Assembly: GCA_002415895.1 (NCBI GenBank)
Contig: DIAV01000030.1
Span: 1-20,434, forward strand
Length of the DNA: 20,434 nucleotides
Reading direction: 5' to 3'
Source: Anaerolineales bacterium UBA5069
GTDB taxonomy: Bacteria; Chloroflexota; Anaerolineae; Caldilineales; Caldilineaceae
Under the pieces are notes generated by a model. It worked only from the letters and a program-made list of their open reading frames with translations, was not told the origin of the DNA and did not search any database. A program made the translations under genes and the position numbers. Positions 1 through 8,157 of the stretch are shown here, piece after piece. The first letter of the stretch is position 1; every line of letters starts with the position of its first letter.

Positions 1-134
1 AAGAGCACGGGAAGCACAATCAGGAAGAGCACGATCATCACGCGCCAGTTCCAGCGCCGCGGCGGTGGGCCAAGGGGTTCGACGACCGTCGGCGCTGCGT
101 CAGCGTCCGACGCGTAGGGCAATTTGTCGCTCAT
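1..134 (-). CDS. Membrane protein of unknown function, N-terminal part only
   Basis: Only the first 44 codons lie in the window; the gene runs off the left edge. The ATG at 134 is preceded by AAGGAG at ideal spacing (complement of 137-150), which fixes the start. The protein begins MSDKLPYASDADAA, continues with a Pro/Arg-rich stretch (residues 22-31, PPPRRWNWR) and then enters a hydrophobic segment (VMIVLFLIVLPVLF) that looks like a first membrane helix. This suggests a short cytoplasmic tail followed by a membrane-anchored protein. The family cannot be identified from this much sequence. A weak promoter-like pair, TTAACC-17 bp-TACGGT, lies upstream on the same strand. Confidence 0.75.
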   Translation of the reverse strand, partial: MSDKLPYASDADAAPTVVEPLGPPPRRWNWRVMIVLFLIVLPVL

Positions 135-252
135 GCGAATTCTCCTTCTTGAATCCGTGCCGGCAAGGCACGTAACCGTACAGGGTTTCTGCTGTATGGT
201 TAACGGATTCAGGATAGAGAGGTTCCGCGTAGGTTCATCAGGCGGTGTGGTT

Positions 253-942
253 TTAGGAGAAGGGCCAAAGCGTGCGCAACGCATCACCCCATACAGAGGC
301 GCTAAGCAGGAGAGCGCCCAAGGTGAGGAACAGTGCCTGGTAAATGGCGGCGCGGGGCACAGGCGTGCGCCATTGCGCCCATGCTGCCACACCATCCACA
401 CCGGTGTAGAGCAACGCGCCAAGCAGCGCGAGAATACTCCAGAGGGCAGGGCGCAAGGCGACCAGCGCCGCCACCCCGCCTATGACCATTGCCGCATTCA
501 GCGCATAGATGCCGGCGCTGACCGACAGCCACGCCAGCTTTTTGCGCAAGGCCAGGAAGAGGGCGGCGACCGCGGCGATACCAACCATGAATGCAATCAG
601 GCCGGGCCACGACCAAAAGGCGCGTCCAGCCGTCACCAAAAAGCCAAGCCAGAGGATAAAGTAAACGCTGACATTCGCACCCACGCGCACGATCTGCGGC
701 GTGCCCTCGATCATCATAAGCGCCATCGCCAGCAGCGCAATGAGCAGCGCGAGCACGATGCTGCCCTTGTAGAAGAAGGTGGGTGGCGTTTTGCCCATGA
801 TCGCGATAATGCTTGCGCATAGCAGCGCGACCACAATCATGGGGCTTGTTGCAGCAGGGGCACGCGCGTGGTCGCGCGCAGCGAGGCCCGAGGCAACCAG
901 CGCGCCGGCAAGCAGGAGCAGTGCAAATATCGTGTGGACCAT
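253..942 (-). CDS. YhhN/TMEM86-like integral membrane protein (putative lysoplasmalogenase family)
   Basis: A 229-aa, very hydrophobic protein with about seven to eight predicted membrane helices. The last third shows a pattern typical of the YhhN/TMEM86 family: a helix with YALNAAMV, then W-S-I-L-A-L-L-GALLY, an acidic residue in GVDGVAAW, a short polar loop TPVPRA, and a final helix starting IYQALFL. Family members studied in animals hydrolyse the vinyl-ether bond of lysoplasmalogens; bacterial roles are less clear. The usual SDS motif is here VDG, so catalysis is uncertain. The frame is also open from an ATG at 993, which would add 17 polar residues. Neither start has a clear ribosome-binding site. 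I chose 942 because it starts directly at the first helix (MVHTIFALLLL) and gives a usual family length. It lies downstream of the small gene at 1016-1255 on the same strand. Confidence 0.6.
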   Translation of the reverse strand: MVHTIFALLLLAGALVASGLAARDHARAPAATSPMIVVALLCASIIAIMGKTPPTFFYKGSIVLALLIALLAMALMMIEGTPQIVRVGANVSVYFILWLGFLVTAGRAFWSWPGLIAFMVGIAAVAALFLALRKKLAWLSVSAGIYALNAAMVIGGVAALVALRPALWSILALLGALLYTGVDGVAAWAQWRTPVPRAAIYQALFLTLGALLLSASVWGDALRTLWPFS

Positions 943-1015
943 AGGGCAGTTGATGGGGTGGTGAGCCGGCAATGCACCCGCCACAGCAGGCATGCCGAAG
1001 ATGGCTGGGATCGAG

Positions 1016-1255
1016 CTATTCCGTGCGACTCCAATGGATTTCTACGCCGTCGTTGCTGCCAATGCCCTTGCGCAGCATTGAAATCAGGGCGGGGTCTGCA
1101 CCGCCTGCTTCCATCAAGTCAACCGTGGGTGACATGATGTAGTAATCGCGATCAACCGTGGACTCTTCTTCGAGGTGCTTAGCGAGGAAGGCAAGCTGCT
1201 CTTCACTCATTGCGCCAAGGACGATGCCGGTATCGTTGTCGTAGACTGTGTACAT
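1016..1255 (-). CDS. Conserved-looking 79-aa protein of unknown function
   Basis: A small acidic protein beginning MYTVYDNDTGIVLGAMSEEQ, with no signal peptide or membrane segment. A predicted helix (EEQLAFLAKHLEEES) is followed by DYYIMSPTVDLMEAGGADPALISMLRKG, a compact helical pattern. I recognise similar short proteins from other bacteria but know no function for them. The ATG at 1255 is preceded by GGGAGG at 4 nt spacing, and a convincing promoter (TTGCAG-17 bp-TATGAT) lies about 110 bp upstream. A longer frame opening at 1345 lacks such a site and its extra residues look noncoding. It may be cotranscribed with the YhhN-like gene, whose start lies 73 bp downstream. Confidence 0.75.
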   Translation of the reverse strand: MYTVYDNDTGIVLGAMSEEQLAFLAKHLEEESTVDRDYYIMSPTVDLMEAGGADPALISMLRKGIGSNDGVEIHWSRTE

Positions 1256-1362
1256 TGTGCCTCCCGGCGCTGCTGTATGGGCGTGTGTGGGTTGAGCGGC
1301 AGGCGCGTAACATGCAGGTTCAAAATGCAGCCACTGCGCGGCCATTGCGTAGATGCCTGCTG

Positions 1363-1391
1363 ATCATAACGGGTGCGGCCCTATGCTGCAA
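1363..1391 (-). promoter_or_regulatory. Promoter for the 79-aa gene
   Basis: Read on the minus strand this is TTGCAG (1391-1386), a 17-bp spacer and TATGAT (1368-1363). The start codon it would serve is at 1255, giving a leader of about 100 nt. This is an inference from consensus match only. The remaining part of the 196-bp gap 1256-1451 is GC-rich, with runs such as GGCGCGCCCGCGCGCC, and holds no clear terminator for the regulator gene upstream. Confidence 0.5.
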
Positions 1392-1451
1392 AAGGGCGGC
1401 ACACGCAGGCGCGCCCGCGCGCCAAGCTGCAAAGTGCCAGGTATTATCTGG

Positions 1452-4433
1452 CTACTGGCTGCGCAATTCGTTGACGATTTCCTCATATGTGGCTGCGGTT
1501 TCGAGTGAAGGCGGGGTGTTGAACTCTTCCTCCAGGAGCTCGCAGAGGTGGCGATAGACCTGCATGACTTGCACGAGATCGCGCCGCTGCAAGTGGGCGC
1601 GCATGAGCGTGCGATAGGTGGCTTCTGCAAAGGGCTCCGCCTGCAGGGCAATGCTCAGCGTGTAAACGGCGTTCTGGGCCATGCCACAGTTGATTTGCAG
1701 ATTAGCCAGCCGCAGCAAAGTGGCCTGATGGTCGCGGTGCATTACTGTGCGCAGGCTCCGATGCCAAACGCCCTCGGTCACATCTGCGAGAAAGGGGCCG
1801 CGCACAAGCGAGATTGCATAGGTCAGGCTGGCGATGGCCTGTTCGGGCTGCGTTGCTGCAATACGCTCCGCCAGCGCCGTGGCGGCGTAAAAATCATCGA
1901 CATCGCTGGAGTAGAGGCTTACAGGGTCAAAGCGATAGCGATTGTTTTCGAAGACGATCCAGCGTCGCGCACCGAGGGCCTTGCGCAGGAAATGAATGGT
2001 GACGTTGAGTCGGTTGCGCGCGCGTGCAGCATCGACATCGGGCCAGAAGTCGGCCACAATTTGCTCGCGCGTCCGCTCTCCAGTTGTCACCAGGTAGAAG
2101 AGCAGATCGCGTGCAACTGCATATTTCCAATCTCCCATCTCAAGCAGCTTGTCGTCCAGCAAGACCTGGCCATCGCCCAACATGCGCATTTGCAACTCGG
2201 GATGGGTGGCGCGCGGCCCTGCGACAAGACTGGAACGCAGGGAATCGATGCCGTGCTTGAGTGCGTCGGCGACGGACCAGTAGTTGCCTTCGCGTCGCGC
2301 CCGGGCAAAGTCCACTTCACCCAGAATTTCGAAGGCGCTTTCGATCTGGCGGCGATAGGGTGCCTCAACAGATTTTGAAAGCGCTTTCTCGAGCGGCCAG
2401 GGGATGTCTGCGGCGCTGTACAAACTCGTACTGAGCGGCCACATGCAAGCGACACCCGCCACATAGGCCAGGCTCAGGAGGGTTGCCGTTGTGGGTTCCT
2501 CGCCCTGGCCATGGAGATGCTCCAGGCCTGCCTCGAACCAGTCCAATGCCTCGCGCAAGTTGCTGTCCGCCTGGCTGTTCTCGGCAAGGACAAAGAAGCT
2601 GCGCGTGAGAAGGGGCGCGTTTTGCGTGCGCAGCGTCAACTCGTGGCACTCGCGAAAGAGTTCTTCGGCGCGGTGGGCGTTCCCCTGCAACTGGTATGTG
2701 CGTGCCAGTTCAAACAGGTGGTTGCTCATGAGGAAGGGCTCGCCATATTCGCGCAACTGGCGCAGGCCCTCTTCCATGATCTCCAGTGCTTTGGTCAGGT
2801 AGCCGCGCTCGCGCGCAATAATGCCGCGCAAGGTGAATTGGCTAACCGCCGGCAGCGCACCGGCACCGGCGTTCCTCTGCACGTCGATCTCATCAAGTAT
2901 GCTCTCGGCCAGGTTTAGGTGACCGGCGTAGATGGCCGAGATGGCGTAGTACTGCTGTATGCGTGGAATGATCTCACGATCGTTGGCGGTGATTGCCAAG
3001 GCGCGCGCTTCCCCCAGCGATTTGCATGCGCCTTCAAAGTCGGAAGCCCATGCGCAACCCATGGCGATGACAAAAAGCAGACGCGCGCGCATGTGGACAG
3101 ATTCGGCCGCGACCGGCTGCGCCATAAGGGCGCGCGTCCAAGTGAGTGCATCGGCCATGTAATTGCGCCATAGCCAGTACCAGCCCAGATTGCTGATGAT
3201 TTCTGTGGCCAGTGTGGGGTCAAACTCAATGCCATAGTGAATCGCCTGCCGCACGTTCGCATCTTCGGCCTCTACACGCCGCACCCAGTGCATGGATTCG
3301 CGGGTGTAGATGGCATCGCTCCCCTCGTGTGCCAAATTCCACACCCACAATGCATGACGGCGCGCCACGGTCTCCCACTCACCGCGCGCGTGCAGTCTCT
3401 CACGCGCGAAGCGCTGAATGGTGCCCAACATGCCGAAACGCATTTGATTGCCTGCCGGCCTGGTTAGCACGAGTGACTTGTCCACCAGCCGCGTGAGAAT
3501 GCCCAGGATCGCCTTGCGTGGCAGGCTGGTATCTGTGCAGACCGACTCGATTGCGGCAAGTGTCGCAGACTGCGCGAAGAGCGAGAGACGCTGGAAGAGC
3601 AGTTGCTCCTCTTCTGTCAGCAGTTGCTCACTCCAGGCGATGGCAGCGTCGAGCGTCTTGTGCCGAGATGCGCCCGCCCTGCCGTTTGTGAGAAACGCGA
3701 GGTCAGTTTCAAGGCGCTGAGCAATTTCGCGGGGCGTAAAAACGCGTATCTGGGCAGCCGCCAGTTCGACGGCAAGGGGAATGCCGTCCACTGCATGACA
3801 GATAGCGGCGACATCATGGATATTTTGCGCGTTCAAGGCAAAACCAGGCGCGACGGACGCGGCGCGTTCGCCAAAAAGCTTGATCGCATCGACAGTGTAG
3901 AGGCTGTAGACATCGCTGCCGTTTGCGGATGGCAGCGGGCTTGCCATTGGCTCAACCGCGATGCGTTGCTCACCGGGCAGGTGAATTGCCTCGCGGCTTG
4001 TGCAAAGTACATGTAGATGGAGCGTGCGCAGCAGGAGTACATTGAGGACAATGGCAAGGTCATCGACAACATGTTCGCAGTTGTCAAAAATGATCAGGAG
4101 CTCACGTTTTGCAATGAACTGGCCGACAGCATCAAGCGCATCAGCACCCGGGCGCGGATCAACGCCCAGCGTGTCGGCCAGTCGCGGCGCAATTTCTGCG
4201 GCGGCTGTAATGGTTGCCAAATCAATGAACCAGATGCCGTCGGGAAAGTTGCGTTCCAGCGTGCGCACCACCTCCACGGCAAGGCGCGTCTTTCCCACGC
4301 CACCAGTACCCGTAATGGTAATGAGGCGCACGTCATCTTTACGAGACAACAGATCCAGGAGGAGAGATCTTTCGGCGCTGCGCCCAACAAAGGAAGTGGG
4401 CGGCGATGGAACGGGGTATGCGGAATCAAGCAC
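1452..4433 (-). CDS. NB-ARC ATPase / TPR / winged-helix-BTAD transcriptional regulator (AfsR/SARP-related)
   Basis: A 993-aa multidomain regulator. Residues 15-260 form an NB-ARC/STAND-type ATPase: FVGR near residue 15, Walker A GTGGVGKT (42-49), Walker B LLIIFDN (112-118), CTSRE (144-148, sensor-like) and GIPLAVELAA (217-226). A helical middle, about residues 330-740, looks like TPR repeats. Residues 768-851 resemble the SARP winged-helix DNA-binding domain (RDLLFYLVTTGERTREQI, then RARNRLNVTIHFLRKALG). Residues 852-993 form a bacterial transcriptional activation (BTAD) domain ending in LCELLEEEFNTPPS. In classic AfsR the DNA-binding/BTAD part is N-terminal; here it is at the C-terminus. Known family logic is a signal-gated ATPase switch that exposes the DNA-binding output; the ligand is not predictable. 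The start is GTG at 4433 with GGAG 8 nt upstream. Its targets could include itself or the divergent cca gene, but this is only inference. Confidence 0.9.
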   Translation of the reverse strand: MLDSAYPVPSPPTSFVGRSAERSLLLDLLSRKDDVRLITITGTGGVGKTRLAVEVVRTLERNFPDGIWFIDLATITAAAEIAPRLADTLGVDPRPGADALDAVGQFIAKRELLIIFDNCEHVVDDLAIVLNVLLLRTLHLHVLCTSREAIHLPGEQRIAVEPMASPLPSANGSDVYSLYTVDAIKLFGERAASVAPGFALNAQNIHDVAAICHAVDGIPLAVELAAAQIRVFTPREIAQRLETDLAFLTNGRAGASRHKTLDAAIAWSEQLLTEEEQLLFQRLSLFAQSATLAAIESVCTDTSLPRKAILGILTRLVDKSLVLTRPAGNQMRFGMLGTIQRFARERLHARGEWETVARRHALWVWNLAHEGSDAIYTRESMHWVRRVEAEDANVRQAIHYGIEFDPTLATEIISNLGWYWLWRNYMADALTWTRALMAQPVAAESVHMRARLLFVIAMGCAWASDFEGACKSLGEARALAITANDREIIPRIQQYYAISAIYAGHLNLAESILDEIDVQRNAGAGALPAVSQFTLRGIIARERGYLTKALEIMEEGLRQLREYGEPFLMSNHLFELARTYQLQGNAHRAEELFRECHELTLRTQNAPLLTRSFFVLAENSQADSNLREALDWFEAGLEHLHGQGEEPTTATLLSLAYVAGVACMWPLSTSLYSAADIPWPLEKALSKSVEAPYRRQIESAFEILGEVDFARARREGNYWSVADALKHGIDSLRSSLVAGPRATHPELQMRMLGDGQVLLDDKLLEMGDWKYAVARDLLFYLVTTGERTREQIVADFWPDVDAARARNRLNVTIHFLRKALGARRWIVFENNRYRFDPVSLYSSDVDDFYAATALAERIAATQPEQAIASLTYAISLVRGPFLADVTEGVWHRSLRTVMHRDHQATLLRLANLQINCGMAQNAVYTLSIALQAEPFAEATYRTLMRAHLQRRDLVQVMQVYRHLCELLEEEFNTPPSLETAATYEEIVNELRSQ

Positions 4434-4779
4434 GAACAGAACTCCAAACTGGGGAGATGGGCGTGTTAAACGTATGGCTGCGGGTAACGGAGCGTGCCGG
4501 CGTCAAAACCTGTCGCCGTGTCGAACGGCCCCAGTGTGTCCGGCTTGCGGCTAAGGGAGCGACAAACAATTTGCCATGACTTCAATCGCTGCTATTGCAC
4601 TTGCCAGTATACCAAAGAAAGATCGAATCTGTGCACTTATATATGTTATCGATCAAATTCAGTTACACGCAAGTTTATGGAGCCCATTTGGGCGCCACCT
4701 GTTGCGCGCACTACAATGCAGCGATTGCGCAAGCCAGTGACCGTTTCTGCACGGTGCCTCATGTTGTAAGCGGTGCACA
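4434..4779. promoter_or_regulatory. Divergent intergenic region between the regulator and cca
   Basis: A 346-bp gap without a gene. Roughly 4590-4685 is clearly more AT-rich than the surroundings (for example ACTTATATATGTTATCGATC), which fits a regulatory region. On the minus strand a TATACT (complement of 4607-4612) lies about 175 bp before the GTG start of the regulator, but without a good -35 partner. On the plus strand TTGGGC-18 bp-TACAAT (4688-4717) precedes cca. No strong inverted repeat that would mark an operator was found. Confidence 0.5.
4688..4717 (+). promoter_or_regulatory. Promoter for cca
   Basis: TTGGGC (4688-4693), 18-bp spacer and TACAAT (4712-4717), with the cca start at 4780. 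The -10 box is identical to that of other promoters proposed in this window; the -35 box matches consensus only in TTG. Confidence 0.4.
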
Positions 4780-6360
4780 ATGACTCTCGATGAAAATGTG
4801 AAAACATGGAAGCCGGCACGCGCCCCTTTTGCGGCGCTTATCCACGCGATTGCCCTGGAGGTGCAGCCCGCCTGGGTTGTGGGTGGCGCTGTGCGCGATT
4901 TGTTGCTGGGGCGCAACGCCGCCACAGTTGATATTGACCTGGTTGTGGCGCATTCAGCCATCCCGATTGCACGGCGTGTTGCCGACCGCCTGGGCTGGGC
5001 TTTTTACGCGCTGGATGAGGGCCGCGACGTCGCACGCCTGGTTTTCAGCGCCGGGCCCGAGCCGCTGGTGTGTGACATTTCCTCGACACGCGGCGGATCA
5101 ATTGCGGCGGATCTGCGCGCGCGCGACTTTACCGTGAACGCGCTGGCTTTCGCGCTGGATGCGCGCGCGCACGACGTCTACCCTGTCCATGTGATTGATG
5201 TAAGCACGGGTATGGCCGACCTTGCTGCGGGGTGCATTCGGCGCGTACATGCGTCCAGCCTGGCCGATGATCCGGCGCGCCTCCTGCGCGCTGTGCGCTT
5301 CAGTGTGGAGCTGGGTTTTCCCATTGAGGATGCAACGCTTGACCAAATGTTGCGCATGGCAAATAGCGTATACAGCGTGAGCCCTGAGCGCATTCGCGAC
5401 GTGCTGTGGAAGATGCTGGCGGGCGCAGATCCTGCAGCTGCCATTGAGTTGTTGCGTACTACCGGCCTGCTGCCCATTGTGCTTCCTGAAGTGGCGGGCA
5501 CTGAGTTTGTGCAGCAAAGCGAACCACATGACAAGGATGTCTACCGGCACACGGTGGCAGCCGTGCAAATTGCAGCCGTGCTGCGCGACTGGTTGCTTGG
5601 GCGCAGACTTGCAATGCCCCTCAACGAAGGAGTGGCCGCCAATCTACGCTTGCTCACACAGGTTTTGGAGCCGTGGGCATTCTATTTGCGGCGTCACTTT
5701 GCCGCCGCAGAGGCAGGCGGACGCCTGCGCGCCGATTGGCTGGTTTGGCACGCACTGCTGCACGATGTTGGCAAGACGGCCACGCGCACGCTGGAATCGA
5801 CAGAGAGCGGCGCGCAGCGCACACGCTTTTTTGAGCATGAGGTGGTGGGCGCACACATGGCCACAGCGCGCGCCGAGGCGCTGCGCTTCAGCCGCGCTGA
5901 AGCTGATCTGGTTGATATCGTGGTCAGGAATCACATGCGCCCACACCTGTTGCACATGAGCTTCGCCGGCGGCGACATCAGCCGGCGCGCCCGCTATCGC
6001 TTCTTCCGCGACGTAGGCCCGCGCACAAGCGATCAGCGCGCGGGCGTGGACGTCATCATGCTTGCGCTGGTCGACAGAGTTGCCATGAACGCGCAGCTGG
6101 ATGCCGGTGAATGGCACGCTTACCTTGTGCATATGGCGCAGATGCTTACCTTCCTGTATAGCGAGCAGGGTGTGGACCGGCCCATGCGCCAACCGTTTGT
6201 AGACGGGCGCACGCTCATGCAGGAGTTGGGACTTGCGCCCGGCCCGGCGCTGGGGCAGATTATGGAAGCGCTGGCCGAAGCGCAGGCTGCGGGTGATGTG
6301 ACAAGCCGCGCCGAGGCGTTGAAAATGGCGCAAATGCTTGTTGGGGGTATGCAGTTGTAG
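4780..6360 (+). CDS. cca: CCA tRNA nucleotidyltransferase with HD domain (class II, poly(A) polymerase family)
   Basis: A 526-aa enzyme that adds or repairs the 3'-terminal CCA of tRNAs using CTP and ATP, without a nucleic-acid template; it acts in the cytoplasm. The head domain shows GGAVRDLLLG (35-44), the catalytic acid pair DID (51-53), a third acid in CDIS (D100), RDFTVNALAF (115-124) and DPARLLRAVRF (164-174), followed by the ERIRDVL motif (203-209). These are the signature motifs of class II CCA-adding enzymes. An HD phosphohydrolase-like domain follows, with H257, the H328-D329 pair in HALLHDVGK, H353 and H385, as in many long bacterial cca proteins, where it is linked to 2'-phosphatase/phosphodiesterase activity. 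The gene encodes 526 aa, typical for a cca with a fused HD domain. The ribosome-binding site is weak. From sequence alone, a poly(A) polymerase or a split A- or CC-adding role cannot be fully excluded. Confidence 0.92.
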   Translation: MTLDENVKTWKPARAPFAALIHAIALEVQPAWVVGGAVRDLLLGRNAATVDIDLVVAHSAIPIARRVADRLGWAFYALDEGRDVARLVFSAGPEPLVCDISSTRGGSIAADLRARDFTVNALAFALDARAHDVYPVHVIDVSTGMADLAAGCIRRVHASSLADDPARLLRAVRFSVELGFPIEDATLDQMLRMANSVYSVSPERIRDVLWKMLAGADPAAAIELLRTTGLLPIVLPEVAGTEFVQQSEPHDKDVYRHTVAAVQIAAVLRDWLLGRRLAMPLNEGVAANLRLLTQVLEPWAFYLRRHFAAAEAGGRLRADWLVWHALLHDVGKTATRTLESTESGAQRTRFFEHEVVGAHMATARAEALRFSRAEADLVDIVVRNHMRPHLLHMSFAGGDISRRARYRFFRDVGPRTSDQRAGVDVIMLALVDRVAMNAQLDAGEWHAYLVHMAQMLTFLYSEQGVDRPMRQPFVDGRTLMQELGLAPGPALGQIMEALAEAQAAGDVTSRAEALKMAQMLVGGMQL

Positions 6361-6366
6361 TACAAT
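6338..6366 (+). promoter_or_regulatory. Promoter for the Cys-box surface protein gene
   Basis: TTGTTG (6338-6343), a 17-bp spacer and TACAAT (6361-6366). The -35 box lies inside the end of cca and the -10 box starts directly after its stop codon. The predicted leader to the ATG at 6499 is about 125 nt and contains a small hairpin (GGCAGG/CCTGCC, 6408-6423). Confidence 0.5.
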
Positions 6367-6498
6367 GTGGCTGCCCAACACCCCATGCGGCTCCCATTGC
6401 GGCCGTCGGCAGGAGTGCCTGCCCCACGATTCCTGAATATCTCCGGCCGTTTCAAGCTGGCCCGCCTGAGATCGCCGCCTGCGTAGTGCAAAGAGCCA

Positions 6499-8061
6499 AT
6501 GCCTCATCCACCCTGCCCGTTGTTGGGTACGCTCGACGATAACAACAACCCCGGCCCACCCGTCGAATACCCCTCATTCGAGAACAAGTGCATGGCCGCG
6601 GATGACCGCGATATGCTGCTGCTTGCCGACCAGGCTACCTACTGTCTTGCCGGTGGCTGCCGCCTCTGCCCGCGCTATCGCGCCGCACAGGCTATGGCCG
6701 CGCGTGGCAGTGTCGACGCCGACACCGCCGCCGACGTGGCGGGCGGGGTGCTCGCCTCTGACCAGTTGCGCCCCGAATTGATGGCACTGGCAGGCGAGGA
6801 TGATGGCGTGCCCGCGCGCCGGCGCTGGGCATGGATGGGCACGGCTGTAATCTTTGTCACGGTTATGCTGTGCGGCGCAACCTTTGCGGCCTGGTCGGGC
6901 TGGCAGCAGGTGCGCAGTTTCCTGGAGGAACGGCAGGCGGGCGTTGTTCAGAACGTCGTCGATGGTGATGCGCCCCTGCAGCCCCAATTCGTTGTGCTGA
7001 CGGCAATCGCCCCCCAGGTGGCCGCCGCAGCGCCGGTGGCCGCGCCGGCAGCCGTAGATCAAAGCGCTGCGGCGGCCGTGCAGCCGGGTGATGTGACGCA
7101 GCCCGGCGGCGTGACGCAGCCCGGTGGCGTAACGCCGCCGCAAAACTTTCCACAGGCCGTAACGCCAACCCCTCAGCCGCCCAGCAGCGAGGCGCCACTC
7201 ATTGTTGTCGAGCCGCAGAATGTAAACGCGCAGCCCACTGTTGCGCCGCCCAACATCCTGCTGGAAGTGCCCACGCGCCGCGCCACGCCTGTGTTTGATA
7301 TTCCAACGAGCACGGCCGCGGCCGATTCGCCGACACTTGTGCCTACAGAGACCCCCACACCCACACCCATGGGCACGCCGGTTGTTGTCTTTGCACCGGC
7401 ACAGCAACTTGTGCGCGATGGCGACTGCACGATAGTAAGTTGGGATGTCAAAAACGTGCGTGAGGTGTATTACGAGAATCAGGGCGTGGATGGGCGCGGG
7501 CAGAAGGAAGAATGCGTCAACGACCTGCTGGAGATCTACCACCTCGTCGTTGTGTTGGGCGATGGTTCTGCGCGTACCTATACGACGACCGTCACAATGC
7601 TCATGCCCACGGACACGCCGCGACCCACGCCCACCTTTACGATTGCCGCCGCGTTTACACCCACATGGACGCCACCCCCGCCCACGGCAACACCCACGCC
7701 GGACGTAAACTGGGGCGTGACGGTCAACGTGCAGGGCAGCACCGAGCAGGTTTGCGCGCTCGGCGCCGAATGCAAAATTAACCTGGTCGTGACCAATACG
7801 GGTGATGTGATTGACAATCTGCTGGTGGGCATTGTTGAACAGGGCACAGGCGGCGCAAATCTCTGCCGCGGCGATGGTGTGTGCGCGGCGAACAATCTGG
7901 CCCTGCCATCCATGGGGCCGGGCAACGAGGCCAGAGTTGAACTCAGGTTCACAATGCCGGGTGATGCCGACAAAATCAGTTTTGGCATTCAGGCTGTAAG
8001 CGCCGGTTCGGGCGGCTCTGTAAGCTCGGGGACCACCACGATTACGATCAAGCCGCAGTAG
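6499..8061 (+). CDS. Membrane-anchored protein with N-terminal Cys box and extracytoplasmic Ig-like domains
   Basis: A 520-aa protein of clear modular build but unknown function. Residues 6-60 hold five cysteines in a box CPLLG (C6), C31, YCL (C49), C54 and LCPRY (C57). I recognise similar CPxLG...YCL...CPRY boxes in front of membrane helices in other Chloroflexota proteins, but know of no proven ligand; metal binding is plausible. One membrane helix spans about 110-133. Then follows a low-complexity Ala/Pro/Thr linker with repeats of VTQPGG (about 194-212). About 295-368 is an Ig-like domain (VVVFAPAQQLVRDGDCTIVSW ... C310 and C339), a second Pro/Thr linker comes next, and about 401-519 is a DUF11/CARDB-like beta domain with four cysteines (C419, C425, C456, C462) that could form disulfides. 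The Cys box should face the cytoplasm and the Ig-like domains the outside. The ATG at 6499 has only a weak AAGAG site. Confidence 0.8.
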   Translation: MPHPPCPLLGTLDDNNNPGPPVEYPSFENKCMAADDRDMLLLADQATYCLAGGCRLCPRYRAAQAMAARGSVDADTAADVAGGVLASDQLRPELMALAGEDDGVPARRRWAWMGTAVIFVTVMLCGATFAAWSGWQQVRSFLEERQAGVVQNVVDGDAPLQPQFVVLTAIAPQVAAAAPVAAPAAVDQSAAAAVQPGDVTQPGGVTQPGGVTPPQNFPQAVTPTPQPPSSEAPLIVVEPQNVNAQPTVAPPNILLEVPTRRATPVFDIPTSTAAADSPTLVPTETPTPTPMGTPVVVFAPAQQLVRDGDCTIVSWDVKNVREVYYENQGVDGRGQKEECVNDLLEIYHLVVVLGDGSARTYTTTVTMLMPTDTPRPTPTFTIAAAFTPTWTPPPPTATPTPDVNWGVTVNVQGSTEQVCALGAECKINLVVTNTGDVIDNLLVGIVEQGTGGANLCRGDGVCAANNLALPSMGPGNEARVELRFTMPGDADKISFGIQAVSAGSGGSVSSGTTTITIKPQ

Positions 8062-8084
8062 CGGGCTTTTATGAATGCTGCGTA

Positions 8085-8140
8085 GCGCAACAAACAAGAA
8101 GGGGGCTGCCCATAGGCGGCCCTCTTCTTGTTTGTTGCGC
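8085..8140 (+). terminator. Long terminator-like hairpin
   Basis: Left arm 8085-8110 and right arm 8115-8140 pair over 26 bp with only two G-U wobbles around a 4-nt loop (CATA). It lies 24 bp after the stop codon of the surface protein gene. No T-tract follows the stem; the T-rich part (TTCTTGTTTGTT) is inside the right arm. It may stop transcription in either direction or protect the mRNA 3' end. Confidence 0.7.
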
Positions 8141-8157
8141 GCAATTCGCCCTATGCT
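8128..8157 (+). promoter_or_regulatory. Weak promoter candidate for the 8302 gene
   Basis: TTGTTT (8128-8133), 18-bp spacer and TATGCT (8152-8157). The -35 box overlaps the right arm of the preceding hairpin. It is the best pair between that hairpin and the gene at 8302, but only a moderate match. Confidence 0.25.

Noticed and set aside
124..822. Plus-strand frame of 232 codons
   Set aside because: It is the opposite strand of the YhhN-like gene; no start site, and composition of a shadow.
7090..7140. Tandem DNA repeats as a repeat element or CRISPR
   Set aside because: They are in-frame codons for the VTQPGG linker repeats; there are no spacers.
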